From positions 1,415,501 through 1,479,500 of the forward strand of contig NZ_CP047029.1 in the NCBI RefSeq assembly GCF_009796805.1: a stretch of DNA of 64,000 nt, given 5' to 3'. The stretch's first letter is position 1, and each line of letters begins with the position of its first letter. A program made the position numbers and the translations under genes. This stretch comes from Algibacter sp. L1A34. GTDB taxonomy: Bacteria > Bacteroidota > Bacteroidia > Flavobacteriales > Flavobacteriaceae. The notes beneath the pieces are model-generated. The model was not told where the DNA came from. It searched no databases and saw only the letters and a list, made by a program, of their open reading frames with translations. Shown piece after piece: positions 27,022-36,425 of the stretch.

Positions 27022-27882
27022 CTAATTATTTAATGCTTCTGCACCACCAACAATTTCTAAAATCTCGTTAGTAATAGAAGCTTGACGTGCTTTGTTGTAA
27101 GTTAATTTAAGTTGATCTCTTAGCTCGGTTGCATTATCTGTTGCTTTGTGCATAGCAGTCATACGAGCGCCGTGTTCACTTGCAAAAGAATCGCGAATAC
27201 CTTTATATAATTGTGTTTTTAAAGACTTAGGAATCAATTCCTCTACAATTTCTAGTTTTGATGGTTCGAAAACATAATAAGGAATATTATCTACTCCGCC
27301 CTCAACTGGTTCAACAGGTAAAAATTGCTCTGTTGTTACAATTTGTGTTGCTGCATTTTTAAATCTATTATAAACCATTACGATTTTATCGAATTCGGCG
27401 GTAATAAATTTATCCATTAACATTTCGGCAATTTCAGAAACGTTATCAAAAGTTAAATGATCGTAAATATCACTTTTGTTATCAATAACATTATTAGTTT
27501 TCTTAAAGGCATCATTTCCTTTTTTACCTATAGCAAGATAAGAAACCTCTTGGTTTGCATAAGTTTCAGAAGTCAATTTCGCAACTTCTTTAATAATGTT
27601 AGAGTTAAAAGCACCAGCTAAACCTCTGTTAGAGGTTATTGTTACAATTAGCACCTTTTTTACTTCACGTTGCGTTGCGTATGCACTTCCAGAATCATCA
27701 TCCAAAGTGGCGCTCAAACTTTGTAAAAGTTCGGTTAACTTATCTGAATAAGGACGCATTGCGGTAATAGCATCTTGTGCCTTTTTTAACTTTGCAGCCG
27801 ATACCATTTTCATGGCACTGGTAATTTGCATCGTTGAAGATACCGATGATATTCTGTTACGTATTTCTTTAAGATTAGCCAT
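27022..27882 (-). CDS. atpG: F1Fo ATP synthase subunit gamma
   Basis: The 286-residue central rotor shaft of the F1 sector. It has the N-terminal coiled-coil start NLKEIRNRISSVSSTMQITSAMKMVSAAKLKKAQ and the C-terminal helix ASEHGARMTAMHKATDNA...NKARQASITNEILEIVGGA, both diagnostic. It is the last gene of the atpB-E-F-H-A-G operon and is followed by a strong terminator. The gap from atpA is 106 bases, larger than elsewhere in the operon. Confidence 0.97.
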   Translation of the reverse strand: MANLKEIRNRISSVSSTMQITSAMKMVSAAKLKKAQDAITAMRPYSDKLTELLQSLSATLDDDSGSAYATQREVKKVLIVTITSNRGLAGAFNSNIIKEVAKLTSETYANQEVSYLAIGKKGNDAFKKTNNVIDNKSDIYDHLTFDNVSEIAEMLMDKFITAEFDKIVMVYNRFKNAATQIVTTEQFLPVEPVEGGVDNIPYYVFEPSKLEIVEELIPKSLKTQLYKGIRDSFASEHGARMTAMHKATDNATELRDQLKLTYNKARQASITNEILEIVGGAEALNN

Positions 27883-27988
27883 TCTTTATTTTTATAAAGA
27901 CTCTGTGATTGCCATCAGAGTGACGTTAATTTTATAATTTAAAAGAATTTATGAGTTAGACAATTCTAACTCATAAATTCAAAATGTT

Positions 27989-29569
27989 TTATGCTTTATA
28001 TTTAGCTGAAAGCTCTTTACATACAGATGATAATGTATCTGTAACTTCATCAGTTAATTTACCTGCTTTTAAAGTATCTAAAACACCTCTATGTTTAGCG
28101 TTTAGGAATTCAAGATAATCTCTTTCGAATTCTTTAATTTTATTAACAGGAACGTCTTTTAATAAGTTTTTAGATCCAGCATAAATAATTGCTACTTGAT
28201 CTTCAACTTTAAAAGGATCGTTTTGTGCTTGCTTTAAAATCTCAACGTTACGTTTTCCTTTATTAATTACGTTTAAAGTAACTGCATCTAAATCTGAACC
28301 AAACTTAGCGAAAGCTTCTAGCTCACGGTATTGTGCTTGATCTAATTTTAAAGTACCAGATACTTTTTTCATTGATTTAATCTGTGCATTACCACCAACA
28401 CGAGACACCGAAATACCTACGTTAATTGCTGGACGTACACCAGAGTTAAATAAATCTCCATCTAAGAAAATCTGACCATCTGTAATAGAAATCACATTGG
28501 TTGGGATATATGCAGAAACATCTCCTGCTTGTGTTTCAATAATTGGTAAAGCAGTTAAAGAACCACCACCTTTTACTAATGGTTTTAATGAATCTGGCAA
28601 GTCATTCATTTCACTAGCAATAGCATCATTATTGATGATTTTTGCAGAACGCTCTAATAAACGAGAGTGTAAGTAAAATACATCTCCAGGATATGCTTCA
28701 CGTCCCGGTGGACGACGTAATAATAAAGATACCTCACGGTAAGCAACAGCTTGTTTTGATAAATCATCAAATACAATTAAAGCTGGTCTACCAGTATCTC
28801 TAAAATACTCTCCAATAGATGCTCCTGTAAAAGGTGCATAAACTTGCATTGCAGCAGGATCTGATGCATTTGCAGCTACTATTGTTGTGTAAGCTAAAGC
28901 GCCTTTTTCTTCTAAAGTTTTAGCAATAAGTGCTACTGTTGAAGCTTTTTGACCTATAGCAACATATATACAATATACAGGCTCGCCTGCATCGTAAAAT
29001 TCTTTTTGATTTAAGATAGCATCAATACAAACTGCAGTTTTACCTGTTTGTCTGTCACCAATTACTAACTCACGTTGACCTCTACCAACTGGAATCATAG
29101 CATCAATTGCTTTAATACCTGTTTGTAACGGTTCTGTTACTGGTTCTCTATAGATAACACCAGGAGCTTTACGTTCTAAAGGCATTTCATAAGTTGTTCC
29201 AGCTATTGGTCCTTTACCATCAATTGGGTTACCTAATGTATCAACAACACGACCAACAATACCTTCTCCTACTTTTACAGAAGCAATACGGTTAGTACGT
29301 TTAACTGTAGAACCTTCTCTAACTCCTACTGAAGTTCCTAAAAGTACAATACCTACATTGTCTTCTTCAAGGTTAAGTACGATGCCTTCTAAACCACCAT
29401 CGAATTCTACTAATTCGCCGTATTGGGCATTAGCTAATCCGTAAGCACGAACAATACCATCCCCTACAGTTAATACAGTTCCTACTTCATCTAAAGTAGC
29501 ACTTGCTTCGAAACCTGCAAGTTGTTGTTTTAAGATTGCTGATATTTCAGCTGGTTTTACTTCTGCCAT
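27989..29569 (-). CDS. atpA: F1Fo ATP synthase subunit alpha
   Basis: The 526-residue non-catalytic nucleotide-binding subunit of F1. The Walker A loop GDRQTGKT is at residues 171-178, the N-terminal barrel carries [17 protein letters not shown], and the family signature [14 protein letters not shown] includes the arginine finger. The length is typical of Bacteroidota. The gene for its catalytic partner beta (atpD) is not in this operon. Confidence 0.98.
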   Translation of the reverse strand: MAEVKPAEISAILKQQLAGFEASATLDEVGTVLTVGDGIVRAYGLANAQYGELVEFDGGLEGIVLNLEEDNVGIVLLGTSVGVREGSTVKRTNRIASVKVGEGIVGRVVDTLGNPIDGKGPIAGTTYEMPLERKAPGVIYREPVTEPLQTGIKAIDAMIPVGRGQRELVIGDRQTGKTAVCIDAILNQKEFYDAGEPVYCIYVAIGQKASTVALIAKTLEEKGALAYTTIVAANASDPAAMQVYAPFTGASIGEYFRDTGRPALIVFDDLSKQAVAYREVSLLLRRPPGREAYPGDVFYLHSRLLERSAKIINNDAIASEMNDLPDSLKPLVKGGGSLTALPIIETQAGDVSAYIPTNVISITDGQIFLDGDLFNSGVRPAINVGISVSRVGGNAQIKSMKKVSGTLKLDQAQYRELEAFAKFGSDLDAVTLNVINKGKRNVEILKQAQNDPFKVEDQVAIIYAGSKNLLKDVPVNKIKEFERDYLEFLNAKHRGVLDTLKAGKLTDEVTDTLSSVCKELSAKYKA

Positions 29570-29596
29570 CTTATTGTTTATTTAGATCTAAAGACC

Positions 29597-30133
29597 TTAG
29601 TTTAATGTAAATTCTCTTTTTAGTTTGTTAAGCTGATTGGCAATACTTGCGTTGTACTGCAAGTCACCAATACGTAAAATGAAACCACCAATAATGTTTT
29701 CATCTATAATATTTTCTACTTCTACATCTTTTCCTGTAAAAGTTTTAGCTTTTGCTAAAACACTTTTCTTTAATGTATCTGTTAGCGCTACTGCTGTAGT
29801 AACGGTTGCTACTTCAATTCCTTTAGATTTATCTAATAATTGACTGTATTTTACAGCGATATCGCCCAAAATATTAATTCTATTATTAGTAATTAAAGTA
29901 TCAATTAAATTATTTGTTAAATTATTAGAGTTTTTAAAAACTTCTAATAAAGTTGATTTTTTAATTGAAGATGGAATTACAGGACTTTGAAGTGCTTCGC
30001 TTAAATCTAAACTTGTAGCCAAAGTATTAGAGATTAGCTTCATATCATTGCCAACAGCATCGGCTGTATTTTGATCTGATGCTAAACTTAATAATGCTTT
30101 AGCGTAACGTATTGCTGCTCTTGCTCCCGCCAT
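29597..30133 (-). CDS. atpH: F1Fo ATP synthase subunit delta
   Basis: A 178-residue peripheral-stalk subunit (OSCP family) that joins F1 to the b subunits. The N-terminus GARAAIRYAKALLSLA matches the OSCP signature, and the C-terminal stretch IIGGFILRIGDLQYNASIANQLNKLKR matches the end of family members. It lies between atpF and atpA with short gaps, as in a normal operon. Confidence 0.94.
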   Translation of the reverse strand: MAGARAAIRYAKALLSLASDQNTADAVGNDMKLISNTLATSLDLSEALQSPVIPSSIKKSTLLEVFKNSNNLTNNLIDTLITNNRINILGDIAVKYSQLLDKSKGIEVATVTTAVALTDTLKKSVLAKAKTFTGKDVEVENIIDENIIGGFILRIGDLQYNASIANQLNKLKREFTLN

Positions 30134-30139
30134 TATAAT

Positions 30140-30640
30140 TTAGTTTAATGATTTTTCAGCTAACATCGTTTCAACCAATTGTAATTGCTTGTCGTTGTTA
30201 GATAATTCTGTACGCATTACTTTTTCGGCAATTTCTAAAGAAATACCAGCAACTTGGCTTTTAAGTTCTGCTAATGCGGCTTTCTTTTCGCTTTCAATAG
30301 CAGCTTGCGCTTGAACTATCATTTTATTAGCTTGAGTTTGTGCTTCAGATTTGGCTGACTCGATCATGTTGTTTTTCATGTCGCGTGCTTCTTTAAGCAT
30401 ACCTTCACGTTCAGCTCTAGCTTCTTGCAATAACTTTTGGTTATCTGCTTGAAGGTTTTCCATTTCTAATTTTGCGTTTTTCGCAGATTTTAAAGCATCC
30501 TCTATACCACTTTCTCTCTTCTCTACAGCGTCAAGTATTGGCTTCCATGCAAATTTCCTTAGAAGTAGCACTAATGCAATAAACAATACAAATTGCCAAA
30601 AGAACAATCCTATTGAAAACTCGTTAATTAACTTTTCCAT
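30140..30640 (-). CDS. atpF: F1Fo ATP synthase subunit b
   Basis: The 166-residue peripheral-stalk subunit with one N-terminal membrane helix (about residues 10-28, GLFFWQFVLFIALVLLLRKF) and a long charged coiled coil rich in Glu, Lys and Ala. WKPILDAVEKRESGIEDAL after the helix is typical. It is in its expected place between atpE and atpH. Confidence 0.95.
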   Translation of the reverse strand: MEKLINEFSIGLFFWQFVLFIALVLLLRKFAWKPILDAVEKRESGIEDALKSAKNAKLEMENLQADNQKLLQEARAEREGMLKEARDMKNNMIESAKSEAQTQANKMIVQAQAAIESEKKAALAELKSQVAGISLEIAEKVMRTELSNNDKQLQLVETMLAEKSLN

Positions 30641-30715
30641 TTATATATTTTTTTAATAAATCTTTAATTTTAAAAAAGAAGCTTTAACCAACCGTTAAAG
30701 CTGCTTTTTGTTTTT

Positions 30716-30907
30716 TTAAGATGCAAATAATGCAGCAAATCCGATACCTTCAATAAGGGCTGCAGCAATAAGCATAGCAGTTTGGATTTTTCCAGATGCT
30801 TCTGGTTGACGTGCAATTGCGTCCATAGCCGATCCACCAATTTTACCGATACCTAAACCAGCACCAATAACGATTAAACCTGCTCCTACAATAGTTGGAA
30901 TTGTCAT
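30716..30907 (-). CDS. atpE: F1Fo ATP synthase subunit c
   Basis: The 63-residue rotor-ring proteolipid: two membrane helices around the polar loop ARQPEASGKI. The ion-binding carboxylate is E53 in helix 2 (AALIEGIGF). Helix 1 lacks the Gln, and E53 is followed by Gly rather than Ser or Thr, so the sodium-binding signature is absent and the ring is expected to be proton-driven. Confidence 0.96.
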   Translation of the reverse strand: MTIPTIVGAGLIVIGAGLGIGKIGGSAMDAIARQPEASGKIQTAMLIAAALIEGIGFAALFAS

Positions 30908-30944
30908 AATGTATATATAAATTAAAAATTAAACATTCAAAGTT

Positions 30945-32045
30945 TTAGTGATCATCTCCGTGTTCCTCAACGGCCGATCCAAAATATAAAGCAGATAACA
31001 TTGTAAATATATATGCTTGTAAAGCGGCTACTAAAAGCTCTAGCAATGATAAAGCAAATGCTAAACCAAATGATAATGAACTTCCTAGCCAGTTTTTAAA
31101 TATAAACATTAAACCGATAATACTCATTAACACAATGTGTCCTGCTGTAATATTAGCATATAAACGAATCATTAATGAAAAAGGTTTAATTAGCGTACCT
31201 AATAATTCAATTGGAGCTAGTATAATTTTCATTGGCCACGGCACACCCGGCATCCAAAAAATATGTGCCCAGTAGTTTCTGTTAGCTGTAAATGTTGTAA
31301 GAAAATATGTTGTTAATGCTAAAGCTAAAGTTACTGCAATGTTATTAGTAACATTTACACCCAACGGTGTTAGACCTAACAAGTTAATGATCCAAACAAA
31401 AAAGAAAACAGTTAATAGATATGGTAAATAACGTTTGTATTTCTTTGGTCCAATGTTAGGGACAGCAATATCATCTCTAATATAAAGAATGATAGGCTCT
31501 AAGAATCTACCCATTCCTTTAGGCATGCTTCCTGTTTTGTATTTTTTAGCCATTCTGCTAAACATAGCAAACATAAGTAAACCAACTAAAAATATTGTAA
31601 ACACATTTTTAGTTATTGAAAAATCAATTGGTTTTTTATTTGAAGCGTGGTGATGCTCATCTAAGTTTATAGTTCCAGCAGCATCCGTTTTGTAAATTTT
31701 ATTATGGTGTAATGCATAATAATTTCCATCTACCTCGGCAACCGATTCACCGTGGTGTAGTTTTGATGAAGAGAATACTTTTAATCCTGCATCCCATAAA
31801 ATTACAGGTAAAGGGAAACCAATGTATTTGTGCTCACCATTATCTGCTTCATAAGAAAACAAACTAAAATCGTGTGAGTCTAATAAGTGATGATTAATGT
31901 ATTCTTTTATTTCTGTTTTAACATCTGATTTATCTTGAGTTTCAACAGCAATCTTTTCCAAATGCATCTCTTGTTGAGCGAAAGAAATGCTTGTTAGAAA
32001 AACAAACAATAAACAAATATTTTTTAAAGACATTATATTTTGCAT
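30945..32045 (-). CDS. atpB: F1Fo ATP synthase subunit a, with long exported N-terminal extension
   Basis: A 366-residue stator channel subunit. The C-terminal membrane core holds the essential Arg helix (SLMIRLYANITAGH) and the preceding WPMKIILAPIELLG block. The N-terminus has a signal-peptide-like start (NICLLFVFLTSISFAQ) and about 120 periplasmic residues rich in His (HHGES, EHHHASNK), the extended form known from Bacteroidota. ATG 32033 is an alternative start four residues in. A -7-like element upstream may provide an internal promoter for the atp genes. Confidence 0.95.
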   Translation of the reverse strand: MQNIMSLKNICLLFVFLTSISFAQQEMHLEKIAVETQDKSDVKTEIKEYINHHLLDSHDFSLFSYEADNGEHKYIGFPLPVILWDAGLKVFSSSKLHHGESVAEVDGNYYALHHNKIYKTDAAGTINLDEHHHASNKKPIDFSITKNVFTIFLVGLLMFAMFSRMAKKYKTGSMPKGMGRFLEPIILYIRDDIAVPNIGPKKYKRYLPYLLTVFFFVWIINLLGLTPLGVNVTNNIAVTLALALTTYFLTTFTANRNYWAHIFWMPGVPWPMKIILAPIELLGTLIKPFSLMIRLYANITAGHIVLMSIIGLMFIFKNWLGSSLSFGLAFALSLLELLVAALQAYIFTMLSALYFGSAVEEHGDDH

Positions 32046-32078
32046 ATCACTTTATTAATAGTGGGCTTAAAATCGCTG

Positions 32079-32086
32079 CAAAGGTA
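32079..32086 (-). promoter_or_regulatory. Candidate internal -7 promoter element before atpB
   Basis: On the minus strand the bases read TACCTTTG, a perfect TAnnTTTG match, 33 bases before the atpB ATG in the 91-base gap after the DUF6168-like gene. A TTTG at 32111-32114 (minus strand) could act as -33 element, though the spacing is slightly long. Confidence 0.45.
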
Positions 32087-32136
32087 TGTTTTTATATTAA
32101 AAGTGAAAAACAAAATTTTAAATTATTTACTGTGCT

Positions 32137-32532
32137 CTATTTTGACGCTTTAGAACCATCTAAATCATTGAGGAACCTTGATAAAATAGAGCATTCGGTA
32201 ATTAGGCAAATTACATATGGTATAAAAAAAGCTAAAAATTCTATTCGTTTTAAATCTCCTTCAGCATTATAGTTTGGGTAAAAAAGAAGAAAAACGAAAA
32301 TAAGCTTAATCATACTTGCTGCCATAAAAACAAACCCTAATTGATCTTTAAATTTATTTTGAAGGAAAAACATTAATATTATAACACCAAAAGCCATTAG
32401 AACATTAACACTGTAAGAATAAATAAGTTTATTAATTTCAATAGACCGATTTACTAAAAAATGAATAAAAAACGAAGTTACAGCAACCGCAATAAGGATG
32501 AAGCCGTTAATAATGAGTTTTTTAATTGTCAA
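32137..32532 (-). CDS. DUF6168-like small membrane protein (AtpI position)
   Basis: A 131-residue protein with four hydrophobic helices. Its place between atpZ and atpB, and the helix pattern, suggest an AtpI-like assembly or ion-uptake helper for the c ring; I recognise it as the DUF6168 family of Flavobacteriia from memory. The start overlaps the atpZ stop by four bases. The name AtpI is not justified by a clear motif. Confidence 0.78.
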   Translation of the reverse strand: MTIKKLIINGFILIAVAVTSFFIHFLVNRSIEINKLIYSYSVNVLMAFGVIILMFFLQNKFKDQLGFVFMAASMIKLIFVFLLFYPNYNAEGDLKRIEFLAFFIPYVICLITECSILSRFLNDLDGSKASK

Positions 32533-32756
32533 GGGTCTAATTTATTTATTTGTTTTAATACAGCATACAAAGATATAGCAACACCTGCTAGGGTGAAAAC
32601 TATTAAAAAAAGTTTACCAGAGGGGTTGTAACTCGAATCTAACCATTTGCCAAAAACCACAAATAGATATATGGTAATTCCCATTTGTATGGCAATCCCT
32701 GATAGCGTTGCAATTTGTTTAAGTTGTTTTTTGGGTTGCTTTTTGTTGTCCGCCAT
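32529..32756 (-). CDS. AtpZ/AtpI family protein
   Basis: About 75 residues with two membrane helices and a basic N-terminus (NKKQPKKQLKQIATLSGIA). The pattern IATLSGIAIQMGITIYLFVVFGKWLD matches the AtpZ family, linked in other bacteria to divalent-cation handling or assembly of the ATP synthase. ATG 32756 is preferred; ATG 32765 would add three residues. The 5' end overlaps the end of the bactofilin gene by about 38 bases, an unusually long same-strand overlap. Confidence 0.85.
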   Translation of the reverse strand: MADNKKQPKKQLKQIATLSGIAIQMGITIYLFVVFGKWLDSSYNPSGKLFLIVFTLAGVAISLYAVLKQINKLDP

Positions 32757-33132
32757 TATTTCCATCTTTTTTGTAACCCTTCATAGCACATGACACATTA
32801 AACGTAGCGCCAGGTTCAACGGCTAATTTTCCAGCCACAACGTCGCCTTCAATGTTTGCGGTAGATTTTAATGTTAAGGTTCCAGCTAAATTGAGCTTCC
32901 CAATAAAGGACCCTTCAAAATGTGCATCGGTACCTTGTAAAGAGCCCTTGATAGATCCAGATTTACCAACCACAACTTTGCCCGTAGTTTTAATGTTGCC
33001 TTCGACGTCGCCATCAATTCTAAAATCGCCTTCGCTAATTAAATCACCAACGATTTTGGTGCCTTTGGCTATAATATTTTGGTTTGTAGTAGCATCTGCC
33101 ATTTTTTTGTTTTTTTTGTTATCTGAAAACAT
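32719..33132 (-). CDS. Bactofilin (polymer-forming cytoskeletal protein)
   Basis: A 137-residue protein whose central region is a right-handed beta-helix of short repeats: GTKIVGDLISEGDFRIDGDVEGN, then KVVVGKSGSIKGSL, NIEGDVVAGKLAVEPGA. Bactofilins polymerise without nucleotide and scaffold envelope or motility machinery. The ends are polar and disordered. It starts six bases after the sprE-like gene and overlaps atpZ, so it is in one transcription unit with both. Confidence 0.92.
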   Translation of the reverse strand: MFSDNKKNKKMADATTNQNIIAKGTKIVGDLISEGDFRIDGDVEGNIKTTGKVVVGKSGSIKGSLQGTDAHFEGSFIGKLNLAGTLTLKSTANIEGDVVAGKLAVEPGATFNVSCAMKGYKKDGNNGGQQKATQKTT

Positions 33133-33138
33133 AACGTG

Positions 33139-35706
33139 TTATTGATTATTTATAGTTAAGTAAGATTCTAGATTTTTATGAGTTTGAACAACTTGATAAT
33201 TCGCCGATGAAATTACGAAGAAAGGTTTAATAATCTTCTTTTTGTTTTTATCGGTTAATAATTGAGTAAATGTTTTAGCTACGGTTTCATTTTTTAATCC
33301 ATGAGCTAAAACAAAGGTCGTATTGGGACTGTATAAATCTACAGATGATGATAATTTATAATATTTAATATCTTTTAAAACAGAATCCAGTGTTTTTTGA
33401 AATTCTGGAATATTTGCTCGTTCCGAATTTTTAAACTGAAAAACTACTTTGTAATGTGCTGGAATACTATCTATAGCTTCAATAAAATCGGTGCTTGCAA
33501 TTTTTGGAAGCACTTCATTTATTATCTTTTGGGCTTGTTTACCTTCGTTAGTGTTGGCATAAGTTACAGATAAATGATTGATGCCTTTTTTGTAAGCCTC
33601 AAAACCATTTAGACGCCCGTTTGCAGTTGCTTTTAAAAGTTCTAACTTCGGAACAATAGGTTCGCCATCAAAGCGTTTTATATAGTCTTCACTTTTAGAA
33701 ATAACTTCTGCATAGTTTTGCTTTCCATGCAAGCTATATAAAGCTTCATATAAGCTTTCTGGGCTGTTTTCATCTTTATCAGAAACTAATTCCGGATGCT
33801 CTAAAATATTTGCATAGCGAGAGTCGGGATAGTCTTTAATAATTTCAGATTTTGCAATCGAGGCTTCATCATTTTCACCTAAAAGCTCATAGATTTTATA
33901 TAAATTATATTTTGAAGGAAGAATTAATCGTTCCTCAGGATCGCTTTCTAGTAAGTTTTGAAACTTAGTTTTGGATAACTGATATTCTTTGAATTTCTCT
34001 TTATATATTAATCCTAATTGATAATAAGCATAGTTCCTTTCTTTAGAAATACTGTCGATTTCTTTTTCTTCTGCAGGAATTTTAGAAATATAAAACTGCG
34101 GATCAAATTTTTCTTCATCTGATGCTAAAGCTAATAAATCGTTGGCCGATCCTGCAGCATTATTACTAGTAATGTTATTGCTTTTACTAGACCATCTCCA
34201 ATTATCTTCTAAAGCACGGTTGCCCCAAACTTTAACAAATTCGTTTTTACCGTAAGATGTTGTGGTTGGATTGTAGAAATAAAATAGTGCAGCCTGGCCG
34301 GGTAAACCACCTCGCGAGCCAATAGTATTATTGTTATTTGTTGTAATTAACCCTGTATTAGAATTCCGTTCTGCAGCTTCCGTTTTTTCCTTTTCTTCTT
34401 CTGCTTTAATTTTAAGTTCGCTTATAAAGGATTCGAAAATAATTAATCTTTCAGCTTCTGGTAAGTTAACTAAGTGTAAAATGCTATCGTTTGTTTTAGC
34501 GATAGCTTCGTAATAAATAACATCTTCTAAGTTATCACGTTTGCGCTTAATAACTCGAAAAGGTTTTGAATTAAGCTTTAAATTACTCATGGTACTATCG
34601 AAATAAGCACCGGCTCTCGCATATTCCGAATTATCGAAATACATATCACCAAGGGTTTCGTAGTCTTTTGATTTTAATATGTTATCTCGGGAATTGGTGC
34701 GTAATGACTTATTGTAATAGGCAACAGCCAAAGAATCTGATCCATTATTTAAATAAAAATCACCAATTTGATAATAAATTTTATCTAAAAACGGACGGTT
34801 TTCTCGGTTCTCCTCAAGTTCTGTAAGTAATTCTACGGCCTCTAGCTTATTCCCGTTTTCGAAATCGAAGTTTTTAAATTTTTCGAGATAAGCGGTAATC
34901 ATATAAATCCTTGGTGTTCTTCGATTAAGATCTATAACCTTGTCGAAAGCATAATTAGCACTATCTTTTAGGCCGAGTTGGTTGTAAAGTTGTCCTTGAA
35001 TAAAACGGTATCGCCCACGCTCGTCGTTATTTTTCGTTGAGTTAGATGCGATTTCTAATTCGGTAATTGCACTATCTATAGATTTTGTGTTTAAATATGC
35101 TTGTGCTAACATGGATGTAGCATCGGCTAAATCTTGACCTTCTAATTCCTCTTGTTTTAAAAGGCGTTTTAAGTTTTTAATAGCCAACTCGTTATTATCC
35201 AGACGCATATTGGTTTTTTCACGCCACACTTTAGCTTGGTTTATTTTATCGCTCGCAGGGTATTTGTAAAGAATATAGTTGAAAGCTTCTATGGCAGGTA
35301 CAAAACGCTGATCGAAATATCTTGCTTTACCGAGTAGGAGGTAAGCCTCGTCCATTTGTGGGTTTATTTCTTTACCCCTAATATTCATGCTGTGTTTCTG
35401 GATGGCTTTAACTGCTTTTTCTTCGGCACGAGAAAAGTTTTCGTTTTTAGATTGGCCAGGCAGCATTACTTCTTCCGAAATCTGCATACGTTCTATAGGT
35501 AGCAAATCCCAATAGTTATCAAAGTAAGCGTCGTTTAAACTTGTTCTACCTTCTTCTAAAGCATTGTAACCATTAAAAAGCGGATTGAATTCGGCGGTGA
35601 CTGCGTGGAAATTTCGACTAATGAATTTGTCTTTTTTTCGTGAGCAACTCACTATTAAAATAGTCGCTATTAAAAGGAATAATATAGTTTTAAACGATGT
35701 TTTCAA
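33139..35706 (-). CDS. sprE: SprE/PorW-type gliding-motility and type IX secretion lipoprotein
   Basis: An 855-residue lipoprotein (lipobox ILIVSC, Cys21) with many tetratricopeptide-like repeats through the first 450 residues, for example the one around GKARYFDQRFVPAIEAFNYI. The N-terminus FNPLFNGYNALEEGR and the overall length match SprE of Flavobacterium and PorW of Porphyromonas, outer-membrane-associated proteins needed for type IX secretion. The C-terminal half is less repetitive. It starts the bactofilin-atp transcription unit. The type IX sorting tail on the amylase in this window implies that the same genome uses the system. Confidence 0.87.
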   Translation of the reverse strand: MKTSFKTILFLLIATILIVSCSRKKDKFISRNFHAVTAEFNPLFNGYNALEEGRTSLNDAYFDNYWDLLPIERMQISEEVMLPGQSKNENFSRAEEKAVKAIQKHSMNIRGKEINPQMDEAYLLLGKARYFDQRFVPAIEAFNYILYKYPASDKINQAKVWREKTNMRLDNNELAIKNLKRLLKQEELEGQDLADATSMLAQAYLNTKSIDSAITELEIASNSTKNNDERGRYRFIQGQLYNQLGLKDSANYAFDKVIDLNRRTPRIYMITAYLEKFKNFDFENGNKLEAVELLTELEENRENRPFLDKIYYQIGDFYLNNGSDSLAVAYYNKSLRTNSRDNILKSKDYETLGDMYFDNSEYARAGAYFDSTMSNLKLNSKPFRVIKRKRDNLEDVIYYEAIAKTNDSILHLVNLPEAERLIIFESFISELKIKAEEEKEKTEAAERNSNTGLITTNNNNTIGSRGGLPGQAALFYFYNPTTTSYGKNEFVKVWGNRALEDNWRWSSKSNNITSNNAAGSANDLLALASDEEKFDPQFYISKIPAEEKEIDSISKERNYAYYQLGLIYKEKFKEYQLSKTKFQNLLESDPEERLILPSKYNLYKIYELLGENDEASIAKSEIIKDYPDSRYANILEHPELVSDKDENSPESLYEALYSLHGKQNYAEVISKSEDYIKRFDGEPIVPKLELLKATANGRLNGFEAYKKGINHLSVTYANTNEGKQAQKIINEVLPKIASTDFIEAIDSIPAHYKVVFQFKNSERANIPEFQKTLDSVLKDIKYYKLSSSVDLYSPNTTFVLAHGLKNETVAKTFTQLLTDKNKKKIIKPFFVISSANYQVVQTHKNLESYLTINNQ

Positions 35707-35962
35707 TGCTGGTGTTTTAAGTCTAAAATAATAACAAGAAACTCAGGGTATTATTATATAGTGTCGTAAAAATAAGCATCTTTTTGGATTTAAACCTTTT
35801 ACTTTATGAAATTAGTTGGGTTTTGGATGTTTAATAGAAAGTTAGTTTTACTTTATTGTTTTTTTTACCATTAATTTTAATGGTTGGTGCCAGTTGCTTT
35901 TGAATAGCTTGTTTGGGTTGAAAAATGTTTTTATAAAAAAGGAAGAATTTGTTTTTTAGTAT

Positions 35963-35970
35963 TAAATTTG
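35963..35970 (+). promoter_or_regulatory. Candidate -7 promoter element before the small Cys protein
   Basis: TAAATTTG is a perfect TAnnTTTG match. It ends only four bases before the GTG taken as start, which would give a leaderless message or mean that the true start is a later GTG or TTG codon. Confidence 0.35.
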
Positions 35971-35974
35971 CATA

Positions 35975-36352
35975 GTGAAAGACAAATTAAATATAAGAAA
36001 AACGAATGTTGTGATCTCTACTTTGGGGTTAGCGATTTTGTTATTGCTTTCGCCATGCAAGGTTAGGAAATTTATCCAATTGGAACTCGGGACTCTTCAA
36101 ACTGAAGTTTTAAATAAGAGTAAAACAACTATTGGTAATTCAAATTGCAATACGTTTGAAGTAACCGATAGTGTATTAACAGTTTCAAGATTATCCCTTC
36201 AGTTTTTACCTGCTTGTGCACTAAACTTAGTTCATTATTTTAGTGTAATTGAACATAGGAGGCAACCTTTTGACTCTTATAAAACAAAGAATCACTCCAT
36301 TTCTTTTGTTCCTTACTATATTTTGTATCGGAACTTTAAAGTTTATCTATAA
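35975..36352 (+). CDS. Conserved small protein with SPCKVRKFIQ motif, function unknown
   Basis: A 125-residue protein that I recognise as an unnamed Flavobacteriia family. A hydrophobic helix (VVISTLGLAILLLL) leads straight into SPCKVRKFIQLELG, followed by a Ser/Thr-rich stretch with a second Cys (NSNCNTFEV), and it ends with VPYYILYRNFKVYL. The GTG at 35975 is a tentative start because a -7 element lies only four bases before it; in-frame alternatives include GTG 36011. The helix is probably an anchor or signal peptide. It precedes the DoxD-DoxA fusion gene by 73 bases on the same strand. Confidence 0.65.
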   Translation: MKDKLNIRKTNVVISTLGLAILLLLSPCKVRKFIQLELGTLQTEVLNKSKTTIGNSNCNTFEVTDSVLTVSRLSLQFLPACALNLVHYFSVIEHRRQPFDSYKTKNHSISFVPYYILYRNFKVYL

Positions 36353-36425
36353 GCATCTTTTTTTTAAAAAATGTTATCCAGTGTACTTTGCTGGGTGTTT
36401 ATTAATTTTAGATAAGTAAAATAAA

